A DNA stretch of 64,000 nt, from the NCBI RefSeq assembly GCF_910592395.1, contig NC_088308.1:10119001-10183000 (forward strand). The letters are read 5' to 3'. The position numbers and the translations under genes are program-made. The notes below the pieces were generated by a model, which saw only the letters and a program-made list of their open reading frames with translations, made no database searches and was not told where the DNA came from. Source of the stretch: Lineus longissimus (lineage: Eukaryota; Nemertea; Pilidiophora; Heteronemertea; Lineidae). Positions 52,407-61,784 of this stretch are shown here, in pieces (the first letter of the stretch is position 1; the number at the start of each line of letters is the position of its first letter).

Positions 52407-52958
52407 ATGAACAGAAGGAAGAAACTTAAACACGTTTCCGGCTGCAGGACCGAGCGAGAGAGACAGGATTACTCAGAAGAAAACACTCGCAACACAGATC
52501 AACACAAACGAAGCTTGGAGATGCCCCGTAGAGTTTCTGGGAAAACAGGCTTGAAGGAGGTACGCCGGAGCAGAAAACACCACTCATTTGGATCTCCTTG
52601 CTCCAAAGCGGGTAAATCAAAAGCAAAACAACACTTAGACTTTCTATCCTTGCTCGGGAGGGCCTCCAGTCGATCAACACGCGCAAAACTTCTCGATTTA
52701 GCCAGCAAAGGTCAAGTTGACGCGATTTTAGAGTGTATAGAGAACGTCCACCATCGCACTGTGCCAGTTCCGGAGAATAAAGCACAAAAACTACGAAAGC
52801 ACAGCCCATTGGTATGTCGGCTTAAGACTCCCCGAACTAGCCTACGAACTAAAAAAGCTCTGTTGGCGCAATCGGGTGGATTTCTTGGCTCTCTCATACC
52901 ACTGGCCGTCTCGGCAATAGGGAGTCTTATATCCGGAATAACCGGGAAGAGAGGCTAA
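52407..52958 (+). CDS. pX-like (adenovirus core protein X type) hydrophobic/basic protein
   Basis: 183 residues, intact. It has a Lys/Arg-rich N-terminus, a helical middle (LLDLASKGQVDAILECIENV) of the kind found before the hydrophobic tail in Polinton pX-like proteins, then basic LRTKKALLAQ, and a hydrophobic Gly-rich end (GGFLGSLIPLAVSAIGSLISGI). Such proteins are thought to be minor virion components that interact with DNA or membranes. Confidence 0.6.
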   Translation: MNRRKKLKHVSGCRTERERQDYSEENTRNTDQHKRSLEMPRRVSGKTGLKEVRRSRKHHSFGSPCSKAGKSKAKQHLDFLSLLGRASSRSTRAKLLDLASKGQVDAILECIENVHHRTVPVPENKAQKLRKHSPLVCRLKTPRTSLRTKKALLAQSGGFLGSLIPLAVSAIGSLISGITGKRG

Positions 52959-52977
52959 AAACAGCGGCTTAATCCAG

Positions 52978-54039
52978 ATGTCAATGAATCCAGATTTCGG
53001 GGAGAGCGTCATAGTCCCTCTGAGTACCTACCGGGCTAAATGTCGACAGACAATTACAGTACCGCCGCCACCACCTCAAGAAAACGAAGAAGATGAAAAA
53101 AAGGAGGGCCTCAATCAAAAAGACCTACCGGATGATGTGAAACTAAATTTGCTCGCGAGGAAACGCTGGGAACAAAAACAAACTGGACAAATCAAGGAAA
53201 AAGCACAAACTAACAACGGACAAGCGTGGCGACTCGAAGACTTGTTGAGCAAATTTCAGATCATCGGCATCCGACATCCCTTCATTAACAGAATATTACG
53301 CGATTACGTGCAACATTTCCCGGGTGAAATTGACTGGAAGGATAGCACTTACGAAGTGATAATCGACGGAACTGTATTACCGAAATCAAATATTTTGCGA
53401 AGCCTTCATTTCCTTTTGGCTCCCGAAGACCTCGACTACCACGCTCCTCCCGGAGCCTATCGCCTGGCCGCAAAACTAACGGAGATCGGCGTGCCCCGAG
53501 GCTGGATAAACTCAGAGGACAGGGCAGAATCGAGCGGCAGTCCCGCGGTGATTCCAGCACCGGCAGCAGATATTCGCGGAGCCCAAATTCCCGATACAAC
53601 CCCCCCCCCGAAAAAGCCCAGGGCACTCGAGAATCAGAAACAGGTCTTGTTAAACTACCTTTAGCTCAGGGAAAATAAAGGAGACCAGACCCCCCTGGGT
53701 AAAATCAGTTCTCCTAAAGCCGCTTCTACACCTGTGTTCAACCTGCGGGGAGCGACATGGGTTGACAAAAGCATTTTGAAAGCATTAACCGACTTTCAGA
53801 AAAGTGCAGTCCCGAGCACCCAAGCCCAAAAAAACAACAACAGCAGCGTCAGTGTCATCCCAGAATCTCCCGACAGAAGCCGGGGGGTGGTGGAGAAGAG
53901 CATTTTCTTGACGCCGGATTCCTCCAAAACGGATGCGGCCTCACCATCCGAATTAACATCGAAACCGACCACCCGAAAGTCGAAGCGCCAGCGAAATCTG
54001 AGTTGGCTACCCTTCGATGCGAAGAAATGGGCGCAATAG
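52978..54039 (+). pseudogene. Conserved adintovirus/Polinton protein, unknown function, with in-frame TAG
   Basis: The first 228 codons contain VPLSTYRAKCRQ, a Pro run, a coiled-coil part and YEVIIDGTVLPKSNILRSLHFLL, typical of a conserved gene beside the minor capsid gene. TAG at 53662-53664 interrupts; the same frame stays open to 54039, ending in a basic patch with KRQRNLSWLPF. The ATG lies 19 bp after the previous stop. Confidence 0.6.
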
Positions 54040-54154
54040 AACGTAGTTGCCGTGTGGTTGGAGGAGTCAGCACGAGGACATAAAATACCAATCGCGTAGG
54101 AAACTATATATCATATACCCGTAAACAAAAAGCCCCTTAATTCCACATCATATC

Positions 54155-54628
54155 ATGTCAAAGAGGAGTGGAAGGACATGCGCCCTAGCAAGGCGCGTCA
54201 TCTACGAGCCCGTGGACGCAGACTACATCGCCCATTACTGCGGGAAAGGAGAACAGGCAGGAGGCCTCCCAGTTTTCCGAGGAACTCCATACCAAGAGGG
54301 ATACGGGATTGGGGACACATTAAGCAAAATTTTTAGAGGCATCATTCCCGTACTGAAGCGAACCGTCCTACCCATGGCTAAAAGAGCGGCGTCAAGGGCG
54401 GGAAAGGTTCTCCTGAAGCAGGGCGTGGCAGTTCTTGGAGACGCTATGGACGGAAAGAATATAAAATCCGCCTTTAAAGAGAGAGCCCTTGAGGGAGTGA
54501 GAGAAGTCGGGCATGATGTAAGAAAAGACATTGTGGATGCGATAACAACGCCCCGACCGGGTAGAAATCGACGCGTAAACAAGCGACCACTAGAAGAGCC
54601 GCCGATGACGCAAAAACCCACCAATTGA
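54155..54628 (+). CDS. Minor capsid/core protein (pVI-like position)
   Basis: 157 residues. HYCGKGEQAGGLPVFRGTPYQEGYGIGDTL followed by an amphipathic helix (FRGIIPVLKRTVLPMAKRAA) is typical of the small basic virion protein preceding the major capsid gene in Polintons; the GG-x-P context resembles protease sites in adenovirus-like precursors. It is intact, but its end now abuts the truncated capsid gene. Confidence 0.6.
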   Translation: MSKRSGRTCALARRVIYEPVDADYIAHYCGKGEQAGGLPVFRGTPYQEGYGIGDTLSKIFRGIIPVLKRTVLPMAKRAASRAGKVLLKQGVAVLGDAMDGKNIKSAFKERALEGVREVGHDVRKDIVDAITTPRPGRNRRVNKRPLEEPPMTQKPTN

Positions 54629-55559
54629 GAGCAGGAGGATACTTCAAAGACGTGACCGACATGGAGACAACCGGTGCTACAATAAGTGACAGCACAGCCA
54701 CCAACAAGGGGGCGGTGAGCCGATTCAAGATGACGAAGTTCAGCCAATCTTTTGAACTCCAGGGTCGGATCCATAATGAGATGTTCGAACAAGGGAAACT
54801 GCTTCTCAGCAAAGTACCACTAACCGTCAAACTAACATTAGGAAACCCCAAATTCAGCCTGATGTCCGCATCAACAGCTACCGATTACAAGATAAAATTG
54901 GAAAAAGCAATACTGATGACAAGCGTCAAAGAAATAGCCAGCTACGTCCGAGTAGCGCACGACCAGCGGCTTCTCACAGCAAACGCAAAATACCCCGTGA
55001 CAAGGATTGATTAATGCGCTACTACCAAAAAGCAGCAGGAGGAAGCGGCTTGTCCGAGGCAAACCTGTGCAAAGGAGAAACGCCGAGGCGCATCGCTATA
55101 GGACTGCTTGCCAGCAACGCCATGAACGGGGCCCTGGATGGAAACCCGTTCAACTTCAAACACTACAGCGTGACAAGCATAAAACTAACTGTCGCGGGGG
55201 CATCTATCCCTTACGGGGAACTAAAGGTGGATTTTACCGCGAAAAATGTGGTGAATGGATACATGACGCTCTTTCGGGGGAGCAAGTTGTGGCCGGCCAA
55301 CAAGAGCAACGACATATCACTAGACGACTATGTGGATGGATATGCCTTGTACGTCTTCAATTTAGCGCCGGATGACGCGGGATCGAGTGCTTTCCCACTC
55401 GCAAAAAATGGTGATGTCGGAATGGAAATCAAGCTATCCACGGCCACCACCGAAGCAGTGAATCTCATAGTTTTATACGAATACGATTCTTTCGTGGAAA
55501 TTGATGCCGATCGAAACGTGTATTACAGTCACGGCGGGGTGAAAGGAGCAGAAAAATAA
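54625..55559 (+). pseudogene. Major capsid protein (double jelly-roll), N-terminal half missing, frameshifted
   Basis: The first piece (54625-55016) starts at GYFKDVTDMETT and runs through FELQGRIHNEMFEQGKLLLS to AKYPVTRID, then the frame is lost near 55010; the second piece (to 55559) has NPFNFKHYSV, DYVDGYALYVFNLAPDD and FVEIDADRNVYY. This is the C-terminal 60% of the hexon-like capsid protein; the N-terminal jelly-roll, normally 150-200 residues more, is absent. The deletion joins its middle directly to the end of the minor capsid gene. Confidence 0.75.
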
Positions 55560-55888
55560 ATATGAACAAACACGAACTGAACGTTTTAATGGAAAGACAC
55601 CCGGGGACACGAAACATTTTTACCAAGGCGGTGTCCAGTGATACTCTTCCGACGAACGCTCGAAAACGGAGACCCTGCCCATACATAAGCAATACGGCAA
55701 AAGCCCACGAGCCAGGGGAACATTGGGTGTGCCTTTATTTTAACCAAGTTCCTCCTCACGAGTACTTTGACAGTAACGGAGGAGCCCCCAGAAAAGCGAG
55801 ATTCAGAGAAATTCTTAGTAGAGAAGGAACTTTTACTCGAAACTATATTCGGCTTCAAAGCCCTTTGTCCACAGTCTGCGGCCAATAC

Positions 55889-56596
55889 CCCTCTCTGTGA
55901 AATTAACCGCCTCCAGAAACTTCAAAACCAAGCAGCCAGACTCTTGACGGGTACTAGAAAATATGATCACATCACGCCTGTTTTATATGACCTTCATTGG
56001 CTCCCCGTTCAACAACGTATTAAGTTCAAAATTTTAACCTTCGCTTTCAAAGCCGTGCAGGGCACCGGCCCCAACTATCTTCAGCTTCCACTCCAGCGTC
56101 TTAGGCAGGGAACCAGAGCTCACTCGGCTCCTGCCCTGGAGTGGAAACGTTCCAAAAAAGTCACTGCTTGTGATAGAGCTTTTGGGGTCTGTGCTCCGCG
56201 GCTTTGGAATGCATTGCCCACACATCTTAGGCAGATTGTATGTTTTAAAAGTTTTAAACAATGCATCAAGACATATTTGTTTAAGGAAGCCTTTTATCAC
56301 TGATTGTTTTAACTATGTTTTAAACTGTCCTGTAATTGTTTTAATCATGTTTTAAATGTCTTTCCTATTATTACTGTATGAATGTACTTTTGTAAAGCGC
56401 TACTGGCAATTAATTTTTAACTATGTTTTAACTATTGTTTTAACTATGTTTTAAACTGTCCTGTAATTGTTTTAATCATGTTTTAAATGTCTTTCCTATT
56501 ATTACTGTATGAATGTACTTTTGTAAAGCGCTACTGGCAATTAATTTTTAAGTGGCGCTATAAAAATAATAAAAATTTTAAAAAAATTAAAATTAC
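55889..56596 (+). mobile_element. 5'-truncated CR1/L2-like LINE in the protease gene
   Basis: Encodes the C-terminus of a LINE reverse transcriptase (QKLQNQAARLLTGTRKYDH, LHWLPVQQRIKFK, PRLWNALPTHL, FKQCIKTYLF), then a 3' UTR with a duplicated 131-bp unit and the tail gtggcgctataaaaataataaaaatttt. No clear target duplication beyond about 3 bp. Confidence 0.85.
56303..56551 (+). repeat. Duplicated 3' UTR unit of the LINE
   Basis: Two tandem copies of about 131 bp (from 56303 and 56434), starting attgttttaactatg and carrying the 3' end signal taaagcgctactggc. Confidence 0.9.
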
Positions 56597-56768
56597 TGCA
56601 TGTACTACATCCTCATGCGAAGTAAAGGCCTATCGATGAGAGAGATTCTAAAACAATTTTCGGCGTACGACCTTCTCGGAAACGATAAAAAAGTAAATGC
56701 GACCATAGAAAGGCAATTCGGGATAAAACGGGACATATACGACTGTACTACATGCACATGTGCACTCA

Positions 56769-57662
56769 TGGTCAAAAGTTTATGGACACTAGATTTTGCC
56801 CATTTTCTCAAAAACGGCTAATCCTTTTTTACCCAAATTTTCACCAATGGTGGAGAATCTTCTTGGCTATCGAATGATATCATAGTTGATATCAGGACCA
56901 ATTGCATAACAAAGTTATTACATACTTTTGAGAGGCATCTATTTTTCACTTTTTGGTTGATGGATTTTTTAAATCGAAGTATAAATCTTGCATCATACAG
57001 ATAACAATGCTAAGACTTTCTGTGAAGAAAGTATTTGAAAATATCATTTACTTTTCATGATATATCAAAATATCAAAATTTTTATTTATCCATATTCTGA
57101 AAATTTGGAGATTTTTCTGATTTTTCGATATATCCTAGTAGTACCCATGTCCCCTGAATGAATGGTGATTTTTTTCTGATTTTCAACTAAAGGAACATCT
57201 TGAAATTATAATATGAACATTTTCATACTACCAAGTATCCACCTTTTCTCAGCAATATTAGTTGCTAGCTGTGCTAAATTGGTGCCATTCATTATTTGGG
57301 TATGACTTCTCAATGATACAGTTGCAAAAAACCCAAAAATATCAAATTATCGAAATTTTGATATTTCGATATATCTCAAAACCGAAATGAGATTTATCCA
57401 ATTTTTTTCACAGAAAGTCTTAGCAATGTGCAAGATATAATGTAGGGTAAATTTGGTTTTGAAAAATTGATTAACAAAAAGGTAAAAAAAGATGCCTCTC
57501 AAAATTATGTAATAACTTTGTTATGCAATTGGTCCTGATAGCAACTATCACGTCATTCGATAGCCAAGAAGATTCTCCACCATTGGTGAAAATTTGGGTT
57601 CAATAGGATTAGCCGTTTTTGAGGAAAATGTGCAAAAACGGGTGTCCATAAACTTTTGAACA
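56769..57662. mobile_element. Long-TIR MITE/foldback element
   Basis: About 894 bp; the outer about 230 bp at each end are inverted repeats (ggtcaaaagtttatggacac at left, inverted at right; shared caattgcataacaaagtt). No coding capacity. It truncates or borders the protease gene of element 2. Confidence 0.85.
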
Positions 57663-57666
57663 TGAT

Positions 57667-57791
57667 TGTACATTGTATCTTTTATCCAGGCTTCAGAATT
57701 ATGTTTGTCTGAAGTCTAGCTTGTGTCTGCATGCGATTTGATATCATATTTACGAAATTCGGTTGATTTGTCGTGAAACCGGTAGCGCATT
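57667..57791. repeat. Direct repeat flanking a minisatellite, copy A
   Basis: tgtacattgtatcttttatc to accggtagcgc; partner at 58412-58535. Confidence 0.85.
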
Positions 57792-57889
57792 TTAGAGAAC
57801 CCACTGCGGTCATAGGCTTTCATACTTTCAGAGATGCAGTTTCAGAGTTGAGTTGGTGTCTTTCAGAGTTGAAACTGTTTCAGAGTTGA

Positions 57890-58290
57890 TCCGTAACAGA
57901 CGTAGGCCTATCAAGGGCGGAGTGCCCCAACCCAAAGGAGAATCCTTGTAGAAGATTCCCTGGTCGATATTACAGTTACAGGGATAGTCTCCTCTGAGGG
58001 GGCAGGCCAAAGGAGAATCCTTCTAGAAGATGTCCATGTTCGTCATTGCAGTTTCATAGATAGTCTCCTCTATGGGGGCAGGCCTGGTAGAACCCACACC
58101 GTGGATGACATGGCATGCAGTAGGCCTATCAAGGGCGGAGTGCCCCAACCCAAAGGAGAATCCTTCTAGAAGATGTCCCTGTTCGTCATTGCAGTTGCAT
58201 AGATAGTCTCCTCTGAGGGGGTAGGCCTAGTAAAACCTATCCTGGTTGAGATGGCATGTAGTAGACCTATCAAGAGCAGTGCCTCATCCC
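57890..58290. repeat. Tandem repeats, 73-75 bp type
   Basis: Units containing aaaggagaatccttctagaa and atagatagtctcctctgagg occur three times, with aggcctatcaagggcggagt twice. Lies between two direct repeats. Confidence 0.8.
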
Positions 58291-58411
58291 AAGAGAGAAT
58301 CCAGACGGAGGAAAGAACAGATGACAATGACCTAATATGTCCATAACATCTCTGAAGCAAGGCCTATACTTCATGACTTTGCCAGGCCAATATATACGTA
58401 CATCATGCACA

Positions 58412-58535
58412 TGTACATTGTATCTTTTATCCAGGCTACAGAATTATGTATGTCTGAAGTCTAGCTTGTGTCTGCATGCGATTTGATATCATATTTACGG
58501 AATTCGGATGATTTGTCGTGAAACCGGTAGCGCGG
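58412..58535. repeat. Direct repeat flanking a minisatellite, copy B
   Basis: Partner of 57667-57791. The pair plus the included repeats may be one mobile or satellite unit. 58536-59283 otherwise holds only diverged short repeats and no gene. Confidence 0.85.
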
Positions 58536-58614
58536 TCTTAGGCTAACTAATCATCAAAAGAAACCAAGGTGATCATTAATAAAATTATTCCAACCACAGG
58601 TAGCATCGTTGTCG

Positions 58615-58930
58615 AACAAACCGTCCCGGGTATACCACAATCTCCACTCAACCCTACCCGGGTGACCCGGTATAACGCAACCTCCTAACAACATATCACG
58701 GACCAGCCCGGTGTAAAAGTAACCCACGACCTACCTAGCTGGAGTCCGCCGGACTCTAACTCCTGGGAATCTAAGTCCTACGGTCCTGGACGGCTAGGAG
58801 CTGGAGTCCTAGGACTTAGGTTACTAGCAACCAATGTCCTTGGACCGTGACTCCTTAGGAATGTAGGTCCAAAATCTAGTAATCTCCGTCCTAGGTGGAC
58901 TTCCATTACTAGAACAAACTAGTATTCCAA
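58615..58930. repeat. Diverged minisatellite (cccgggt and ggagtcctaggactt motifs)
   Basis: Short degenerate repeats with cccggta-type motifs, related to the array at 60610-60865, followed by ctagg/tccta-rich repeats related to 59728-59975. Confidence 0.6.
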
Positions 58931-59283
58931 GTCCTATGCAAAACTACAGTAGATTTTCAAGGAAGATACATTACTCTACTCAAAGTGCCTGCACCTAATT
59001 TTCATTCGCAGTGAGGTGTTGCAGCTTACCGATTTTCTATGGCAATGGCTTTTACAATTTCATTCGCCTTGTACTGTACATGTATGTACATAAAGAAATC
59101 AACAAGTCATTCTGTTTAACTAGATTCTGTATTTAATGCAAGTATTCACAAGGGTTGACATAAATACTAGTATCATACCCTGCTCTTGAATTGGGCTCTC
59201 AAATCACTCTGTTTTTAACCAGAATTGATACATATTGTGGTATTGATAATGTGTTGACAGTGACATGAAGACTGGAACGTAGT

Positions 59284-59511
59284 TTATTTCTTTTCATTCT
59301 CAGACGGCCCCTCATGCCATATCTTTAAGTTCGCCCCGTTTATTGAGGATTTCAAGTGGATACCATCCTCGTTCATTAACAAGTATCCCCCGCTCTTGGT
59401 CTTGCTCCTTATGACATACGGGCCCAGCCAAGGTAACGCAGATTTTCCCCCTTTTCGATCCGATCGTACCAAATTTTTCTTCAGGACCTTAGTTCCAACG
59501 GGGATATCCTG
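59284..59511 (-). CDS. Terminal exon with a retroelement-integrase C-terminal domain
   Basis: On the minus strand a clear 3' splice site (ttctttttgttgcag, about 59512-59526) precedes a 75-codon exon: DIPVGTKVLKKNLVRSDRKGGK, WLGPYVI and a C-terminal YLLMNEDG to NGANLKIW, ending at a stop. This is the small beta-barrel domain found after the integrase core in Ty3/gypsy-type elements and in host genes derived from them. The spliced structure argues for a domesticated host gene or an intron-bearing retroelement. Upstream exons are not identified in this window. Confidence 0.55.
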   Translation of the reverse strand, partial: QDIPVGTKVLKKNLVRSDRKGGKSALPWLGPYVIRSKTKSGGYLLMNEDGIHLKSSINGANLKIWHEGPSENEKK

Positions 59512-59727
59512 CAACAAAAAGAAATATGAAGTTTAAGAACAGAAGTTTGCAATACATGTAAGGTGCACATATTTGTCGAAAAAGTGTACCATTAGATTTC
59601 GCGCTGGAGAGGAAAAGGCCTATGCTATGGCATGGGGTCTATATATTGATTGAATTTGAAACATCATAACCAAAATCCTACGCAGCGCATCAATAGCCTT
59701 CTCAAAAATAAGCTTCCTCCAGTCATC

Positions 59728-59975
59728 CGGACCTATTTTCCTAGGAAAAAAAGTCCCCAAGACCTCCTTTCCTAGGAATCTAACTCCCCCGGACCTTCTT
59801 TTCTAGGAATCCAAGTCCCAAGACCTGCTTTCCTAGGAATCAAAGTCCCCCAGACCAGCTTTCCTCGGAATCCAAGTCCCCAAGACCTGCTTTCCTCGGA
59901 ATCCAAGTCCCCCAGACCAGCTTTTCTTGGAATCTAAGTCCTCAGATCTGCTTTCCTAGGAATCCAAGTCCAAAC
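59728..59975. repeat. Minisatellite, about 32-bp unit
   Basis: At least seven imperfect copies of tttcctaggaatccaagtcc plus about 12 variable bases. Confidence 0.85.
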
Positions 59976-60255
59976 TTACCTTAAAATTGTTCTTTGCTGC
60001 TCGGCGGATGGACCGCTTCCTCGAAAGACTGCAACGAGCTGGATAGGCATGGTTCCGTAAATAGCGAAAAATAATGTGCGGGTCATGAGGTGTTCTTTCG
60101 GTTGATATCTCGGCAGGAATGAAGGCCAATACAAGTTTCCACTTGCGTTTTATAGGCCTAGGCTACACTGATGATCATGATTGAATGTTGAGTCACTCGA
60201 ATGATTGTAATCGATTATGCAAGATGTAATGAAGAGAAATAAACAAAAAAAGAAT

Positions 60256-60327
60256 AGACCGAGCGGGACTCGAACCAGCGGTTTCTGCTTACTAGGCAGG
60301 GACCATGACCACTACACTATGGGGGAT
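60256..60327 (-). tRNA. tRNA-like relic (pseudo-tRNA or tRNA-derived SINE head)
   Basis: The minus strand reads tagtgtagtggtcat (A box), a CTGC-CTAGTAA-GCAG anticodon arm (anticodon AGT) and ggttcgagtcc (B box and T loop). The T stem pairs 4 of 5, but the acceptor ends (TCCCCCA against TCGGTCT) do not pair, so it is not a functional tRNA gene as it stands. Confidence 0.45.
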
Positions 60328-60609
60328 TGGCTGGCAGACATCCCAAAACTTTAAATATTTGAACGCATGTTCTATTATATACCGTAGTACATGCGTATGT
60401 AATTTAAGTGGGTACGGACATTGGTTACGGGGACCTCAATTTCTGTCACTGTTGTAAAAGAAATCTAAGTCCCCCAGTAATCAAAGTCCTACCTTCCTAT
60501 ATATATAGGAATCGTAGCCCAGGAAGGGAAGTCCGGTTAGGACAACCGTTCCCAAGGAATGGGGGCCCGTAGGACCTTGGTTCCGGGCGGACTTGCATTT
60601 CTTTTACAC

Positions 60610-60865
60610 CGGTATAATGCAAACTTCATCCAACCCTACCCGGGCCGCTACGTAGCGCCCCGGTACAACGCAATCTCCCGACAACCTATCACGGAGCGGC
60701 CCGGTATAACGCCAACTCCATCCAACCCTTCCCGGGCCGCTACGTAGCGCCCCGGGACAATGCTATCTCCAAACAATCTGTCCCGGGCCGCTACGTAGCG
60801 CCCCGGGACAAACCTATCTCCAAACAATCTGTCCCGGGGCGCTACGTAGCGACCCGGGTCACTAT
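60610..60865. repeat. Palindromic GC-rich minisatellite (gccgctacgtagcgcccc)
   Basis: Four or five copies of a core gggccgctacgtagcgcccc separated by about 35-40 bp of caatctcc/ccaac-type spacer. The core is nearly self-complementary around TACGTA. Confidence 0.85.
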
Positions 60866-61784
60866 CTAGGCCTATTTTACTGCTGGGGTAATTAGCGCTA
60901 TCTATCAATGTGCACCGGGCCTAGAAATTCTTAGTGATTACGACCATTGTCATGGAGTTTTATCATATTTTGTACCGGAAGTCGACCTTATGGACTGTAA
61001 GAGCCGTGGTGATGAACTTTTGTTCCACTTTGACCGTGGGTCGCAGATCATTTGATAGGGGCAGTACCGGTATTGGTGTTGGTAGACATATGCCCAATCC
61101 CAGAAATAATAAATCCCAATCCATTTAATAGACTGTTGACACTAGTTTTCTCCTGCCACGAATTTTCCCACAACTCCTCAGCAAAGCAAAAGAAGTACAT
61201 TAAGCGGCGGGTGGGGAGAACAAAACTAGTATGAATAATTTAGACGAATAGATGTATGTAACTTTGTAACTTTAACAAACTTATAGATGTTGTAACTCGA
61301 AGTAAACTTTATCAAACTACATGTTGTATCTCGATGATGTAAACTTTGCCAAGGCGAAAACTTGACCAAAAACTTTAGAATAGATGTTGATGTTACAACA
61401 CGAAGTAAATCTTTAGCACAAACTTTAGAATAGAATAATACTGTAATACGATGTAACTTTTAGAGGTGGAAATGTGTAGTATTAAAAAACATAATAATCC
61501 AAAAAACGGCGTTTTGTTGTCTATCTTCTTCTTTCGATCTTTTCTTACTCCCCGATTAATAATAGTTTCCCACGCCCTCAAATTTCGAGAGAGAACGCTA
61601 CCACCAAACGTGAAGGAGAACTTTTGAATTTACGTTACGGCCAGAACTGATTTTTCCAAGAGTCCTGAACGGGTCCGGTCTATGAAATCCACATTTTAAA
61701 ACAGAATCAAAGTGCTCCTAGATTCTGTGTTGGATTCTGTTAATTTAGACGAAAACAGTTGGATTCTGTTTTAAAGTGTGATTT
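60866..61784. other. No gene seen
   Basis: AT-rich DNA with loose repeats of gttgtaactcgaagtaaac type at 61255-61470. Short ORFs here have no recognisable feature. Confidence 0.5.

Larger units (their letters stand above)
41744..56768. mobile_element. Element 2: decayed Polinton/adintovirus-like element
   Basis: A second set of virus-like genes: penton, PolB, PC4-like, dNK, zinc protein, integrase, packaging ATPase, pX-like, minor capsid, major capsid, adenain-like protease. Its base composition is near 50% GC in genes, unlike element 1. I found no terminal inverted repeats, so both limits are estimates: the left at the end of repeat X-a, the right where a MITE begins. Nearly every gene has stops or frameshifts. 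41744-41909 is non-coding leader. Confidence 0.85.
55562..56768 (+). pseudogene. Adenain-like cysteine protease, split by a LINE
   Basis: The N-terminal part has GEHW (His 54), YFDSNG (Asp 70) and STVCGQY (Cys 106), the catalytic triad order of adenovirus-type maturation proteases. A LINE 3' fragment (55889-56596) enters one codon after CGQY; the C-terminal part resumes at 56597 (MREILKQFSAYDLL, KVNATIERQF) and reaches the MITE. The protease would mature capsid precursors. Its true end is not visible. Confidence 0.8.

Noticed and set aside
55767-56303. 178-codon plus-strand ORF
   Set aside because: Artificial fusion of an out-of-frame protease segment with the LINE reverse transcriptase end.
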